Positions 18,846-27,223 of a DNA stretch of 64,000 bases are shown one piece after another (positions within the stretch are counted from its first letter, which is position 1; the number at the start of each line of letters is the position of its first letter). The notes under the pieces are model-generated. The model saw only the letters and a list, made by a program, of their open reading frames with translations. It searched no databases and was not told where the DNA came from. The position numbers were made by a program, and so were the translations under genes. The stretch is from positions 124,001 through 188,000 of the forward strand of contig CAVUVH010000002.1 in assembly GCA_963744735.1 (NCBI GenBank), written 5' to 3'. The DNA comes from RPQJ01 sp963744735 (GTDB taxonomy: Bacteria; Pseudomonadota; Gammaproteobacteria; Steroidobacterales; Steroidobacteraceae).

Positions 18846-19616
18846 TGGAGGACCAGCGAAGGTGAGTTCGTCGCGATCCCCGAGCCCGAGGCGATATTCC
18901 CCGAATGCACCCCAGTCGTTGCGGTATTGCCCGTCGCCACGGTAGCTCACGCGTCCACGCATGCCGAAACGCAGGCTGTCATCGTCGATCGGTCGGCTGA
19001 GGTTGAAGTTCCAGCGCAGGTCGGAGTCGTTGCGCCGGCTGCTTTCGTCATAACTGCGGAAGCGATAGTCGAGCGTGCTGTTGAAAGTGTGTCGCTCGCC
19101 AACACCGGTGCTCCAGCCACCGCCGACGCGGATGGGCAGGAAGGTGTCGCTGTCGCCTGCCCCGCCGAAGATGTCGGTCGCCTCCGAGCTGTTTTCCCGG
19201 TAGTGACCGACGCCGGTTTCAGCGTAATAGAACGCCTGCCAGCGCTGGCCGGCGGCGTAATCCTCGGCCATCTGGTTGTAGGTGTCGGCCTGGCTCAGCA
19301 GGTCGGGCGCCAGGTTGTCATAGCGCAGCACGGTCTCGAACTCGCTGCGCGCGCGGGCGTAATCCCCCTGGGCATAGTAGGCCCGGCCCAGGCCCAGGCG
19401 CGCGCCGATCGAACCCGGGTCGGCCTCGAGCGCCTGCTCGTAGAAAGCGATGGCCTCGGCCAGTTGACCCGCCTGCAGCAATTGCTCGCCCCGGCCAAGA
19501 TCCGGATCCGCCGCCTGGGCGGCGCCCGCCAGCAGCAACCCGGCGACGGCCAGGCCCCTGGTAAAAGGCCCTGGAGCGGCGCGCTGGACAGACGTACGTT
19601 TTCCTGCAATTTTCAT
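18474..19616 (-). CDS. TPR + outer-membrane beta-barrel protein, 3' end apparently lost
   Basis: The start at ATG 19616 follows AGGGTCAAG. A signal peptide (FTRGLAVAGLLLAGAAQA) precedes two or three TPR units (GEQLLQAGQLAEAIAFYEQA, LGLGRAYYAQGDYARARSEF; residues about 45-115). From about residue 145 it shows alternating amphipathic strands ending in aromatic residues (AFYYAETGVGHYRENS, FNSTLDYRFRSYDESS, GAFGEYRLGLGDRDELTF), like Slam/DUF560-type barrels. The credible sequence ends near 18855, where the frame runs antisense through the DUF6491 gene to 18474 with no barrel-like sequence. The barrel is therefore only about half complete: a truncation, deletion or misassembly at 18845-18860. Confidence 0.55.
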   Translation of the reverse strand: MKIAGKRTSVQRAAPGPFTRGLAVAGLLLAGAAQAADPDLGRGEQLLQAGQLAEAIAFYEQALEADPGSIGARLGLGRAYYAQGDYARARSEFETVLRYDNLAPDLLSQADTYNQMAEDYAAGQRWQAFYYAETGVGHYRENSSEATDIFGGAGDSDTFLPIRVGGGWSTGVGERHTFNSTLDYRFRSYDESSRRNDSDLRWNFNLSRPIDDDSLRFGMRGRVSYRGDGQYRNDWGAFGEYRLGLGDRDELTFAGPPSLRFVRHRRIALDEVHVLQVALGFLHDSRVERTDGVDPAGRAAALGALRWITTLSKPAETRPVRVVRPISDANCMSGQRLNSSSRNPWSLRVQTVRALSPSDLQPQRRPVKLMLRTGSPAWAR

Positions 19617-19660
19617 CTTGACCCTGCGCCTCACGGACACGGACAGGAACGGAATCGCAG

Positions 19661-19666
19661 TATAGA
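19661..19666 (+). promoter_or_regulatory. Putative -10 element upstream of the outer-membrane factor gene
   Basis: TATAGA lies 31 bases before the ATG at 19697, in the 80-bp divergent gap between the TPR/barrel gene and the efflux factor gene. No good -35 sits 17 bases upstream (CACGGA), so this is a weak or activator-dependent candidate. Confidence 0.3.
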
Positions 19667-19696
19667 CTCGGCACGTTTCAACGGGGATCCAAATCC

Positions 19697-21168
19697 ATGC
19701 CTGCGCTGCGCCCAGTGATCTCGAACGTGTTCCGCAAGTCGCTCGCGCGGCGCTTGCCGCCCTGGGCGTCGTGGGCTGCACGCTCGGTCCCGATTACGTG
19801 CGACCGGACATCAAGTCGCCGGACGCGTGGCGCATCGAGTATCCCGCGGCCGCAGAAGTGGCCAACACGCAGTGGTGGGAGCAGTTCGGCGACCCGGTGT
19901 TGAACGACCTCGTGCAGACCGCACTGCGCGAGAACCTCGACGTGCGCATTGCCGCGGCGCGGGTCGACCAGTTCATCGGTGCCCTGCAATCGACACGCTC
20001 GCAGTTGTATCCGCAGATCGGCTACGGCGTCGACGCCAGCCGCGCCCAGGCCAGCCGCCTTGGCCAGCCGCCGATCCCGCCGGGTGCCGATTCGTATTTC
20101 TCGCTGTACCAGGCGTCGCTCGGCGCGGCCTGGCAGGTGGATCTTTTCGGGCGGGTGCAGCGCCTCAGCGAGGCGTCCCAGGCGCGCGTCTACGCCAGTG
20201 AACAGGCACGGCGCGGTGTCGTGCTGTCGCTGGTCTCGAGCGTCACCAGCAGCTACATCGCCCTGCGCGCGCTCGACCGCCAGCTGGAGATCGCGCAGCA
20301 GACCGCCGACAACTTCAAGTCCACCGAGCGCATCTTCGACCTGCGCTTCAAGGCCGGCATCGTCGCCAAGACCGAGGTCATGCAGATCACCTCGCAGGCG
20401 CGGCAGGCGGAGGCGGCCATTCCCGCTTTCGAGCAGGCCATTGCCGCGCAGGAGAACCTGATCTCGATCCTGCTGGGCCACAACCCGGGTCCGATCCCGC
20501 GCGGCAAGACACTGGACGAACTGGTTGCGCCGCAGATTCCCGAGGGCCTGCCCTCCGCCCTGCTGCAGCGCCGGCCCGACATCCTGCAGGCCGAGCAGAA
20601 CCTGGTGGCGGCCAATGCCAATGTCGGCGCGACGCGCGCGCTGTACTACCCGGACATCTCCCTGACCGGCGCGCTCGGCACCGTGAGCACGGCCTTCTCC
20701 GATCTCTTCACCGACCCCGCGACCGCGATGCTGCTCAGCGGCAGCGTGGCAGGGCCGATCTTCACCTTCGGCGGCATCAAGGGCCAGGTCGCATCGGCCG
20801 AGGCGCAGAACCGCCAGGCCGAGTACTTCTACCGCCAGACGGTGCTGAACGCATTCCGCGAAACCAACGACGCCCTGACGGGCTCGCAGAAGAAAATCGC
20901 CGAGGTGGCGCTGCAGCAGCAGCGCGTGGATGCGCTGCGCGAGTTCGCGCGCCTGGCGAAGCTGCGGTTCGACAAGGGCGTGGCAGGGTACCTGGACGTG
21001 CTCGTCGCGGAAAACGAATTGTTCGCGGCAGAACTGAGCTCGGTGCGCCTGCTGGCCGAACGCCAGGTACAGGTCGTCAACGTCTACCAGGCGATGGGTG
21101 GCGGCTGGGTGGACATCGCCAGCAAGCTGGCGCCTGCACCGCAGAGCATCGCCGCTTCCGGGCCATGA
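19697..21168 (+). CDS. RND outer-membrane efflux factor (NodT/OprM family), one frameshift
   Basis: Trimeric outer-membrane channel lipoprotein, about 490 residues. The leader starts at 19697 and, after a shift at about 19740, continues ALAALGVVGC, a lipobox, then TLGPDYVRPDIKSPDAW, the NodT opening. Two OEP repeats follow: WWEQFGDPVLNDLVQTAL, LGAAWQVDLFGRVQRLSEAS, LPSALLQRRPDILQAEQNL, LYYPDISLTGALG and GVAGYLDVLVAENELFAAEL. It would dock with an RND adaptor; the only adaptor and pump pair here is 10 kb away, which itself lacks a channel. Its stop overlaps the start of the DUF4105 gene (ATGA). Confidence 0.85.
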
Positions 21169-22205
21169 CCGCGGACGGATCGAACGCCGGCCGGCGCCGG
21201 CCCGCCTGGCTGTTGCGGCTGCCGGCAATGATGGCCAGGGCCGTGGTGGCGCTGGTCCTGGGCCTGGCCGTGGCCTGGGGCGCCTTCGCCCTGTACTTCT
21301 CGCCGCTGCCGTGGGCGCCACTGCGGATCGGACTGGCACTCGCATTCGCGGCGTTCGCGATCTGGGCTCTCTGGGTCACGCGCCGCCCGCGCATGCGCTG
21401 GGTGCTCGCCGCGCTCTACGGCGCGCTGCTCGTCGGCTGGGGCTTCGTCAAGCCGTCCCACGATCGCGAATGGCGCCCGGATGTGGCGGTAATGCCGCGG
21501 GCGGTCATCGACGGAAACAACATCCGGATCACCGGGGTGCGTGATTTCGACTATCGCAGCCGCGATGACTTCACCGCGCGCTACGTGGAGCGCGAGGTGC
21601 AGCTGTCGCACCTGACCGGTCTCGACTTCTTCGTCTCGTTCTGGATGCCCGGTCCCGTCGGCCACACTTTCGTCAGCTTCGTTTTCGACAATGCCCCTCC
21701 CCTCAATGTCTCGATCGAGACGCGACCGGAGGTGCACGAGGGCTTTTCGCCCCTGAAGTCGCTGTTCAAGCAGTACGAGCTGATCTACGTCGTCGGCGAA
21801 GAGCGCGACATCGTCGGAGTCAGGACCAACTTCCGCGACGAGGACGTCTACCTGTTCCGCCTGCGCGTGTCGGCCGAGGCGGCCCGGCGGCTGTTCCTCG
21901 TCTACATGAAGCGCATCAACCAGCTGGCTGATCGCCCGGAGTTCTATCACCTGTTCAGCAACAGCTGCACGGTCAACATCGTGCGTTATGCCAATCTGGC
22001 GGGCCGCACCGGCGACTTCGATTTCCGGCACCTGCTCAATGGCTGGGTGGACCGCTACTTTTACGATGCGCGCCTGCTGAACACGTCGCTGCCCTTCCAG
22101 GAACTGCGCCGGCGCTCCCGCGTGGATCCAGAAGTGCCGGCTTCTGCGGGTGTGGAGGAATTCGCGCAACGCATCCGTGAGAACATGCCCGGCATGACGC
22201 GCTGA
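21165..22205 (+). CDS. DUF4105 (Lnb-type periplasmic) membrane protein
   Basis: A 346-residue protein with three hydrophobic N-terminal helices (residues about 20-90), then a periplasmic domain matching DUF4105. Recognisable blocks are VREVQLSHLTGLDFFVSF-like, PGPVGHTFVSFVFDN, GVRTNFRDEDVYLFRLRV, and YHLFSNSCTVNIVRYANL with a conserved Cys (residue about 265). The family resembles the N-terminal part of bifidobacterial lacto-N-biosidase chaperone-like proteins and has a papain-like look around its Cys and His. Its function is unknown in proteobacteria. It is translationally coupled to the efflux factor gene by a 4-base overlap. Confidence 0.8.
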   Translation: MTADGSNAGRRRPAWLLRLPAMMARAVVALVLGLAVAWGAFALYFSPLPWAPLRIGLALAFAAFAIWALWVTRRPRMRWVLAALYGALLVGWGFVKPSHDREWRPDVAVMPRAVIDGNNIRITGVRDFDYRSRDDFTARYVEREVQLSHLTGLDFFVSFWMPGPVGHTFVSFVFDNAPPLNVSIETRPEVHEGFSPLKSLFKQYELIYVVGEERDIVGVRTNFRDEDVYLFRLRVSAEAARRLFLVYMKRINQLADRPEFYHLFSNSCTVNIVRYANLAGRTGDFDFRHLLNGWVDRYFYDARLLNTSLPFQELRRRSRVDPEVPASAGVEEFAQRIRENMPGMTR

Positions 22206-22211
22206 CGCCAT

Positions 22212-22232
22212 CCCCTATCCCCTATTCCCTAT
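22212..22232. repeat. Three tandem YCCCTAT heptamers
   Basis: CCCCTAT at 22212-22218 and 22219-22225, then TCCCTAT at 22226-22232, in the 45-bp gap after the DUF4105 gene. From memory, short CCCTAT-type runs occur between genes in Xanthomonadaceae. The role is unknown. Confidence 0.5.
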
Positions 22233-22250
22233 CTCTAGCGGAGTTTCACC

Positions 22251-23080
22251 ATGTCCCAGCATCGACTGCATCTCCAGCGCTCATCGCCGCCGCCCTCTGG
22301 CTGGCAGGCTGCGCCCCGAGCACGCCCCCGGACTCGTCTGCGTCTGCCCCGGTCGCGCCGGCCGCCGAGCCCGCAGCGTCGACCGCGGCCCCCGCCGCGG
22401 ACCTCGCAACGACCCTGGTCGCCTATCGCTGGCAGCTTGCCAGCGCCACCGATGCGGCGGGCCAGTCCATCGCCGCATTGTTTCCGGGACCGGACAATCT
22501 GCTTGGCCTCGAGTTCGCCGACGGCAACCTCGGCGTGACTGGCGGCTGCAATCGCATCGGCATGGGCTACCAGTTGCTCGAGGGCGGGCAGCTGCAGCTG
22601 AGCCCGGGGCGATCGACCATGATGGCGTGCCCGCCGCCCCTCGGCGAGGCGGATGCCGCCATTGCCAGGTTCCTGACTGGCACGGTCACGGCGGCCCTGC
22701 AGGGTGATGCGGCTGCACCGGTGCTGCGGCTCGCGGCAGCCGACGGCAGCGCGCTGACTTTCAACGGCACACCGACGCCGGAGACCCGCTTTGGCGGCCC
22801 CGGCGCGCGGGCATTCCTCGAAGTGTCGCCCAAGCCCTGCGAGCCGGCAGCGCCGCCGTGCCTGATGGTGCGTGACCGCGCCTTCGACGAACAGGGCCTG
22901 CAGGTCGGGGAGCCGGGCGAATGGCGCGCGCTGCCCGAAGGCATCGAGGGCTATACCCCGGTCGCCGGCGAACAGCACGTGGTGCGCGTCAAGCGCTTCG
23001 AGAAGGCGGCCACCGACGGCGGCATGCCGACCGTCCACTACGTGCTCGACCTGATCATCCAGACCAGCACGATTCGCTGA
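22251..23080 (+). CDS. META + DUF4377 lipoprotein, one early frameshift
   Basis: Predicted lipoprotein of about 276 residues. The start is ATG 22251; after a shift between about 22260 and 22290 the frame reads LIAAALWLAGC, a lipobox, then an Ala/Pro-rich linker. Residues about 60-170 form a META (HslJ) domain with LVAYRWQLASATDAAG, DGNLGVTGGCNRIGMGYQL and TMMACPPPLGEADAAIARF. Residues about 185-275 match DUF4377 (FLEVSPKPCEPAAPPCLMVR, EGIEGYTPVAGEQHVVRVKR, VHYVLDLIIQT). It is the second META lipoprotein within 7 kb. A hairpin separates it from the convergent glycosyltransferase gene. Confidence 0.78.
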
Positions 23081-23087
23081 ACGCGAT

Positions 23088-23111
23088 CGGCGCCCGGCCC
23101 GGCGGGCGCCG
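23088..23111. terminator. GC hairpin between convergent genes
   Basis: CGGCGCCCG (23088-23096) pairs perfectly with CGGGCGCCG (23103-23111) around a 6-base loop, exactly in the 35-bp gap between the META/DUF4377 stop and the convergent glycosyltransferase stop. It is a plausible bidirectional terminator, but without a T-run on either side. Confidence 0.5.
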
Positions 23112-23115
23112 GCAT

Positions 23116-24180
23116 TCAGCGGGCGGGAGCGTTGGCCGCTTCGCGCGCCTGCCTGGCGAGCTCGAACTGCCGCTCTGCCTCGGCAGCGGCCTCGTCATGG
23201 CCCAGGGCCTTGTGCGCCGCGCGCTGCACATCGTAGGGCCCCTCGTAGAGCGCGACCGGATTGCGGAAGCTGATGCGCGGAAACTGCGCGCCCTGCCCCG
23301 CATGGAGTCCGTTGGCGACTGCCATGTTGGACCAGGCAATCGCGTCCTCATGCCGGCCGAGCTTCGAGGCGGCGAATCCCGCCAGCCACGCGAGCTCGGC
23401 CGTGGCCGGACGAACGGCGAGACCGGCGGCGCAGAGGTGCAGGGCCTCGCCCCAGCGCCCGAGCTTGCCGCAGCACTGTGCCGCCCGATAGCAGGCCCAG
23501 GCGCCTTCTTCCGCCCAGCCACCGAGTTCGGCACACGTGCGGTAGGCGTCGATCGCCGCCGCATACTCGCCCAGGTCCTGGTGCGACGACCCCAGGTAAT
23601 AGAACCAGCGCGGCTGGCGCCCGTGCTGCCGCGTGTATTTCTTCAGGATCGCGATGTCGCGCTCGAACTTGCGCTTGAGCACCGCCGGGTCCTTGGGCAA
23701 CTCGTGGAAGCGCACGCCTGCGAGCGTGGCCGAACGACCCGCCTGCTGGCCTTCCAGCACTTCGTGCGTCGGCCCGCTCCAGTGGACGCCCGCCGGCAGG
23801 CGCACGATGCGCTCCTTGGCGTAGGTGCCGCCGTCGTCGCTCACCAGCAGCACGTCGGCATGCACGCGCTGCAGCGCCTCGCGCAGATCGAAACCGCGGT
23901 CGAAGAGCAGCCTTTCGTCGGTGTCCAGCGTGACAGCCCAGCCTGCGCCCGCCTCGGCAGCCGCCTGCAGTGCGAAATTCCGGGCTGCGGAAAAGTCGTT
24001 CTTCCAGGGAAACTCGCGCAGCAGCAGCTTGTCGCCGGCGACGCGCCTCGCGACCTCGATCGAGTCGTCCTTCGCGCCGGTGTCGATGACCAGGCAGCGG
24101 TCCACATGCTCGACGACCGACGCGATCGCATCGCCGATGATCTCCGCGTTGCTGCCCGTCAGCGTGGTCGTGATGATCAA
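23116..24180 (-). CDS. Family 2 glycosyltransferase with TPR tail
   Basis: A 354-residue cytoplasmic protein. The N-terminal GT2 fold shows VDRCLVIDTGAKDDSIEVAR, KNDFSAARNFALQAAAEAG and a metal-binding TLDTDERLLF (DTD near residue 87). From about residue 195 it has TPR-like helical pairs (YLGSSHQDLGEYAAAIDAYR, CYRAAQCCGKLGRWGEALHL, LAGFAASKLGRHEDAIAWSN). Such GT2-TPR proteins occur in surface polysaccharide or glycopeptide contexts, but no sugar gene lies nearby. It starts 16 bases after the alcohol dehydrogenase stop and is probably transcribed with it. Confidence 0.82.
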   Translation of the reverse strand: MIITTTLTGSNAEIIGDAIASVVEHVDRCLVIDTGAKDDSIEVARRVAGDKLLLREFPWKNDFSAARNFALQAAAEAGAGWAVTLDTDERLLFDRGFDLREALQRVHADVLLVSDDGGTYAKERIVRLPAGVHWSGPTHEVLEGQQAGRSATLAGVRFHELPKDPAVLKRKFERDIAILKKYTRQHGRQPRWFYYLGSSHQDLGEYAAAIDAYRTCAELGGWAEEGAWACYRAAQCCGKLGRWGEALHLCAAGLAVRPATAELAWLAGFAASKLGRHEDAIAWSNMAVANGLHAGQGAQFPRISFRNPVALYEGPYDVQRAAHKALGHDEAAAEAERQFELARQAREAANAPAR

Positions 24181-24196
24181 GTCGCGCTCCCGCGCC

Positions 24197-25272
24197 TCAG
24201 GCGGCCGGATCCAGCGACGCCAGGTCGATGACGAAGCGGTACCGCACGTCGCCCTTCTCCATCCGCTCGAAGGCTTCGTTGATGCGCTGGATAGGCGTCA
24301 TCTCGCACTCTGCGACGATGCCGTGCGTGGCGCAGAAATCGAGCAGTTCCTGCGTTTCGGCCACGCCGCCGATCGCCGAGGCCGACAGCGTCTTGCGTCC
24401 GGCGAGCAGCAGGCGGCTGTGGAAGGACGGGATCGCATCGATCGCGCCGACCAGCACCATCGCACCGTGGGCGCGCAGCAGCCGCAGATATGGATCGACC
24501 TCGTGCATGACAGGAATGGTGTCCAGCAGGAAGTCGAAACCACCGGCGGCGCGCTTCATCGCCTCTGCATCGGACGCCACCAGCACGTGCTGCGCACCGA
24601 GCGCGTGCGCCTCGGCGGCCTTGGCCGCGGAACGGGTGATGACGGTCACCTCGGCGCCCATCGCACGGGCCAGCTTGACGCCCAGGTGACCGAGACCGCC
24701 GAGACCCGCCACCGCCAGCTTCGTGCCGGGCCCGACACGCCAGTGACGCAGCGGCGAGTAGGTCGTGATGCCGGCGCAGAGCAAGGGTGCGGCGCGCGCG
24801 GGGTCGAGCCCCTGCGGCAGCCTGAGCACGAACGCCTCGCGCGCGACCACGTGGGTCGAGTAACCGCCATAGGTGACCTCGCCGGTCTGGCGGTCCTTGC
24901 CGTTGTAGGTCAGCGTATAACCCTTCTGGCAGTACTGTTCGCGACCTGCAGAACATTCGCCGCATGCCAGGCAGCTGTCGACCAGGCAACCCACGGCGAC
25001 CCAGTCTCCCACGGCGTGCCGCGTGACCCCGCGCCAACCGCGGTGACCTGGCCCACGATCTCATGCCCCGGGACGATCGGGTAAGTCGTGCCGCGCCAGT
25101 CATTGCGCGCCATGTGCAGGTCGGTGTGGCAGACACCGCAGTACCGGATCGCGATGCGGACGTCGTCCGGCCGCAATGCCCGCCGCGTGAACGAGAACGG
25201 CGCAAGCCGTGCCGAGGTGTCGCGGGCGGCGTAGCCATGGCAAGGCGTGGCGGCGAGGCGGTCGGTGCTCAT
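24197..25272 (-). CDS. Zinc-dependent NAD(P) alcohol dehydrogenase (YahK/CAD type), one frameshift
   Basis: Medium-chain dehydrogenase of about 358 residues, starting at 25272 (MSTDRLAATPCHGY). Catalytic zinc ligands lie in YCGVCHTDLHMARNDW and VPGHEIVGQVTAVG. The structural zinc site is SCLACGECSAGREQYC (C-x2-C-x2-C-x7-C). The Rossmann loop is VAGLGGLGHLGVKLARAMG. The pattern fits YahK/AdhA/cinnamyl-alcohol-type aldehyde reductases using NADPH. The frame breaks near 25015-25030, where one base is missing. The enzyme probably reduces aldehydes; substrate is not predictable. Confidence 0.85.
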
Positions 25273-25315
25273 TGAGTGTCCCGTGAGCCGGAAAGAGTCG
25301 TGCAAAGCCGCGCCG

Positions 25316-25321
25316 ATTATA
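25316..25321 (-). promoter_or_regulatory. Consensus -10 box for the alcohol dehydrogenase gene
   Basis: On the minus strand the sequence is a perfect TATAAT, 43 bases upstream of the ATG at 25272. The hexamer 17 bases further upstream (ACGCGG) is not -35-like, so an activator or extended element may be involved. Confidence 0.45.
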
Positions 25322-25460
25322 GGGGTGCGCCGCCGCCGCCGCGTGCCCGCCCGGAGCCGGCAGAATGCGCATTGCACTTCTGACATGGCGGCGTATATTC
25401 CCGCCGTAGGAGGCTGATTACTCAGCCGATTTGGAAACGTGCCACACCATCATGAGGCAC

Positions 25461-25506
25461 TTTACAAATCCGTCGTAAGTTATTGTATTTATAGAATTTA
25501 TACTGG
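25461..25506 (+). promoter_or_regulatory. AT-rich promoter region of the 132-residue protein gene
   Basis: A sharply AT-rich patch in very GC-rich DNA. TTTACA (25461-25466) is a 5/6 match to -35. Possible -10 hexamers are TATTTA (25486-25491, 19-base spacer), TAGAAT (25492-25497) and TATACT (25499-25504). The leader to the ATG at 25507 or 25516 would be short or absent. Confidence 0.4.
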
Positions 25507-25905
25507 ATGTCAATCATGACGGCAGTGTGGGACGTGTTTGACGGGGCGGTGCGGGTGCTGGTCGGCTGCGGCCCGGTGAAGCAGCGCCTGATCGAGGCAT
25601 GGCGCGACCATCTCTCGCCGCTGCACGACAAGGACGTACCGGAGGCGCTGCGCGCGGATCTCGGCGCACTGCGCGCCGCGATGCATTCGTCGCCGGCGGC
25701 GGGCGGCATGGGCGCAGCCGAAGTCTCCGTGCGCAAGATGTCGGAAAAGGAAGCGGCGGAGCACGCCGTGCGGGTCCTCGACATGCACCTGCAGCTGGCC
25801 TCGAACGAAGCCGACTCCGGCAACCCGCCGCGCCTGCGCATCGTCGGCGACACGCACCAGGCGGATGCGTTCGAAGACCTGCCGGCGTTCCTCAGTCGAG
25901 CTTGA
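25507..25905 (+). CDS. Small protein of unknown function, convergent with the TIR-like gene
   Basis: A 132-residue protein (129 if the ATG at 25516 is used) that I cannot assign to a named family. It is soluble and largely helical, with no signal peptide: FDGAVRVLVGCGPVKQRLIE, AWRDHLSPLHDKDVPEALRA, then VSVRKMSEKEAAEHAVRVLD. The last block looks like a conserved charged helix. Its final 14 bases overlap the convergent TIR-like gene. No ribosome site is evident, so it may be leaderless. A partnership with the TIR-like protein is only suggested by tail-to-tail overlap. Confidence 0.7.
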   Translation: MSIMTAVWDVFDGAVRVLVGCGPVKQRLIEAWRDHLSPLHDKDVPEALRADLGALRAAMHSSPAAGGMGAAEVSVRKMSEKEAAEHAVRVLDMHLQLASNEADSGNPPRLRIVGDTHQADAFEDLPAFLSRA

Positions 25906-26353
25906 ATTCGATCACGTCGAAGCGCGTCGTTTCTTCGTGACGCGCCTGGCGCTTGATCGCATCGACCAGTTGCCGCTGGTCCCAGGGCACGACGTCGTCG
26001 GCAAGCTCCTGCATGGCCGGCGCGATCGTGTCCTTGCCGCCGAAGGGTTCGAGCACGATGACCGGCTTGTCGAACGCCTTGGCGCAGTGCATCTGGAATT
26101 CGACCCAGTCCACGTGGCGGCGATAGAGCGCAGCGGGCACGAGGACGACCTCGGCCTCGGTGATCTGCTGCCGCAGTGAGTCCCGCGCCGCTTCCTTGTC
26201 GCCCGTCGGCCGCACGTCGGGCGTGCTGGTGTTGCGGTAGAAGAAGTTCGGCGCGCTCTCGAGGTACTCGAAGATGCGATGGTAGTCGTCGTCCTCGACC
26301 CAGGTATGCGCTACGAACAGGCGGATCGGGTTCTGCTGCGAGACGCTGCTCAT
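25892..26353 (-). CDS. TIR-like (MTH538/DUF1863, ThsB-type) protein
   Basis: A 153-residue single-domain protein starting at 26353, 8 bases after GGAGG. The opening IRLFVAHTWVEDDDYHRIFEYL is the flavodoxin-like betaA and first helix of the DUF1863/ThsB TIR-like family. It continues with FFYRNTSTPDVRPTGDKEAA, ITEAEVVLVPAALYRRHVDW (betaC and the following loop) and KPVIVLEPFGGKDTIAPAMQ. ThsB proteins in Thoeris defence sense infection and make a cyclic ADP-ribose signal for ThsA. No SIR2- or SLOG-bearing ThsA is in this window. Alternatives are a stand-alone NAD-processing or scaffold protein. It is convergent with the 132-residue gene and divergent from the EEP gene. Confidence 0.75.
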   Translation of the reverse strand: MSSVSQQNPIRLFVAHTWVEDDDYHRIFEYLESAPNFFYRNTSTPDVRPTGDKEAARDSLRQQITEAEVVLVPAALYRRHVDWVEFQMHCAKAFDKPVIVLEPFGGKDTIAPAMQELADDVVPWDQRQLVDAIKRQARHEETTRFDVIEFKLD

Positions 26354-26455
26354 GGAGCCTCCGTCGAAATCCCTGCGTGCCGGCAGTGCCGCGGAGCCCT
26401 AGCCTAGCGCATCCGTTAGCGATTGGTGCGCCCGAACCCGTAGAATTGAGGCCTG

Positions 26456-27194
26456 ATGCGCTTTCTGCTCTACAACATCCGCTACGCGACGGGCACGGGC
26501 GCGGCGTTCCATCTCCCGGTTCCCGGGGCCGGCTACCTCCGCAGCAACCCGCGGGTGCTGGCCGGCATCACCCGCTTCATCAAGTCGCACGACCCCGACA
26601 TCGTCGGCCTGGTCGAGGTGGACACCGGGTCGATCCGCACCGGCAACGTCAACCAGGCGGAAGTCATCGCCGATTCGCTCGGGCATTACTCCACCTACCA
26701 GTGCAAGTACGGCGCGAACTCGTTCAACACCTTCGTGCCGATCGTGAGCAAGCAGGCCAACGCCTTCCTGGCCGCGCCGCGCGTCGAAGGCGAGCGCTTC
26801 CACTATTTCGACACCGGCATCAAGCGGCTGATCATCGAGCTCGAACTCGACGACGTGTGCGTGTTCCTCGTGCACCTGTCGCTCAAGTTCCGCCACCGCC
26901 ACGCGCAGCTGCGCCAGCTGCTCGAACTGGTCAAGCGCTCGACCAAGCCCGTGATCGTGGCCGGCGACTTCAACACCTTCTGGGGCGAGCACGAGATGGC
27001 GCTGTTCATGGAGGCGAGCGGGCTGCGCAGCGCCAACGCCGCGGGCCTGCCGTCGTACCCCGCGCGCAAGCCGCGCGCTGGAACTCGATTTCATCCTGTA
27101 CTCGCGCGGCATCGAGATCGACGCGTTCGCGATCCCGGACGTGACGTTTTCCGACCACCGCCCGCTCGTCTGCGATTTTCACGTCGTGCGCTGA
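26456..27194 (+). CDS. Endonuclease/exonuclease/phosphatase (EEP) family protein, one frameshift
   Basis: About 245 residues, starting at ATG 26456 just after GAGG. Catalytic EEP elements are in order: the Asn of FLLYNIRYATG, the metal Glu of DIVGLVEVDTGS, the Asp/Asn of VIVAGDFNTFWGEHE, and the terminal Asp-His of VTFSDHRPLVCDF. A single extra C near 27073 (AAGCCGC for AAGCGC) must be removed to reach that last motif and the stop at 27192-27194. Family members cleave phosphodiesters in nucleic acids, lipids or small metabolites. It is short, without extra domains. It is transcribed divergently from the TIR-like gene. Confidence 0.8.
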
Positions 27195-27223
27195 TCGCCG
27201 GGGCGCGACCGATGGAGGACTCG

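Noticed and set aside
25439..25460. Short inverted repeat GTGCC/GGCAC upstream of the 132-residue gene
   Set aside because: Arms are only 5 bp; not enough to call an operator.
25892..26353. Complete Thoeris system
   Set aside because: Only a ThsB-like protein is present; no SIR2/SLOG or transmembrane ThsA effector within the window.
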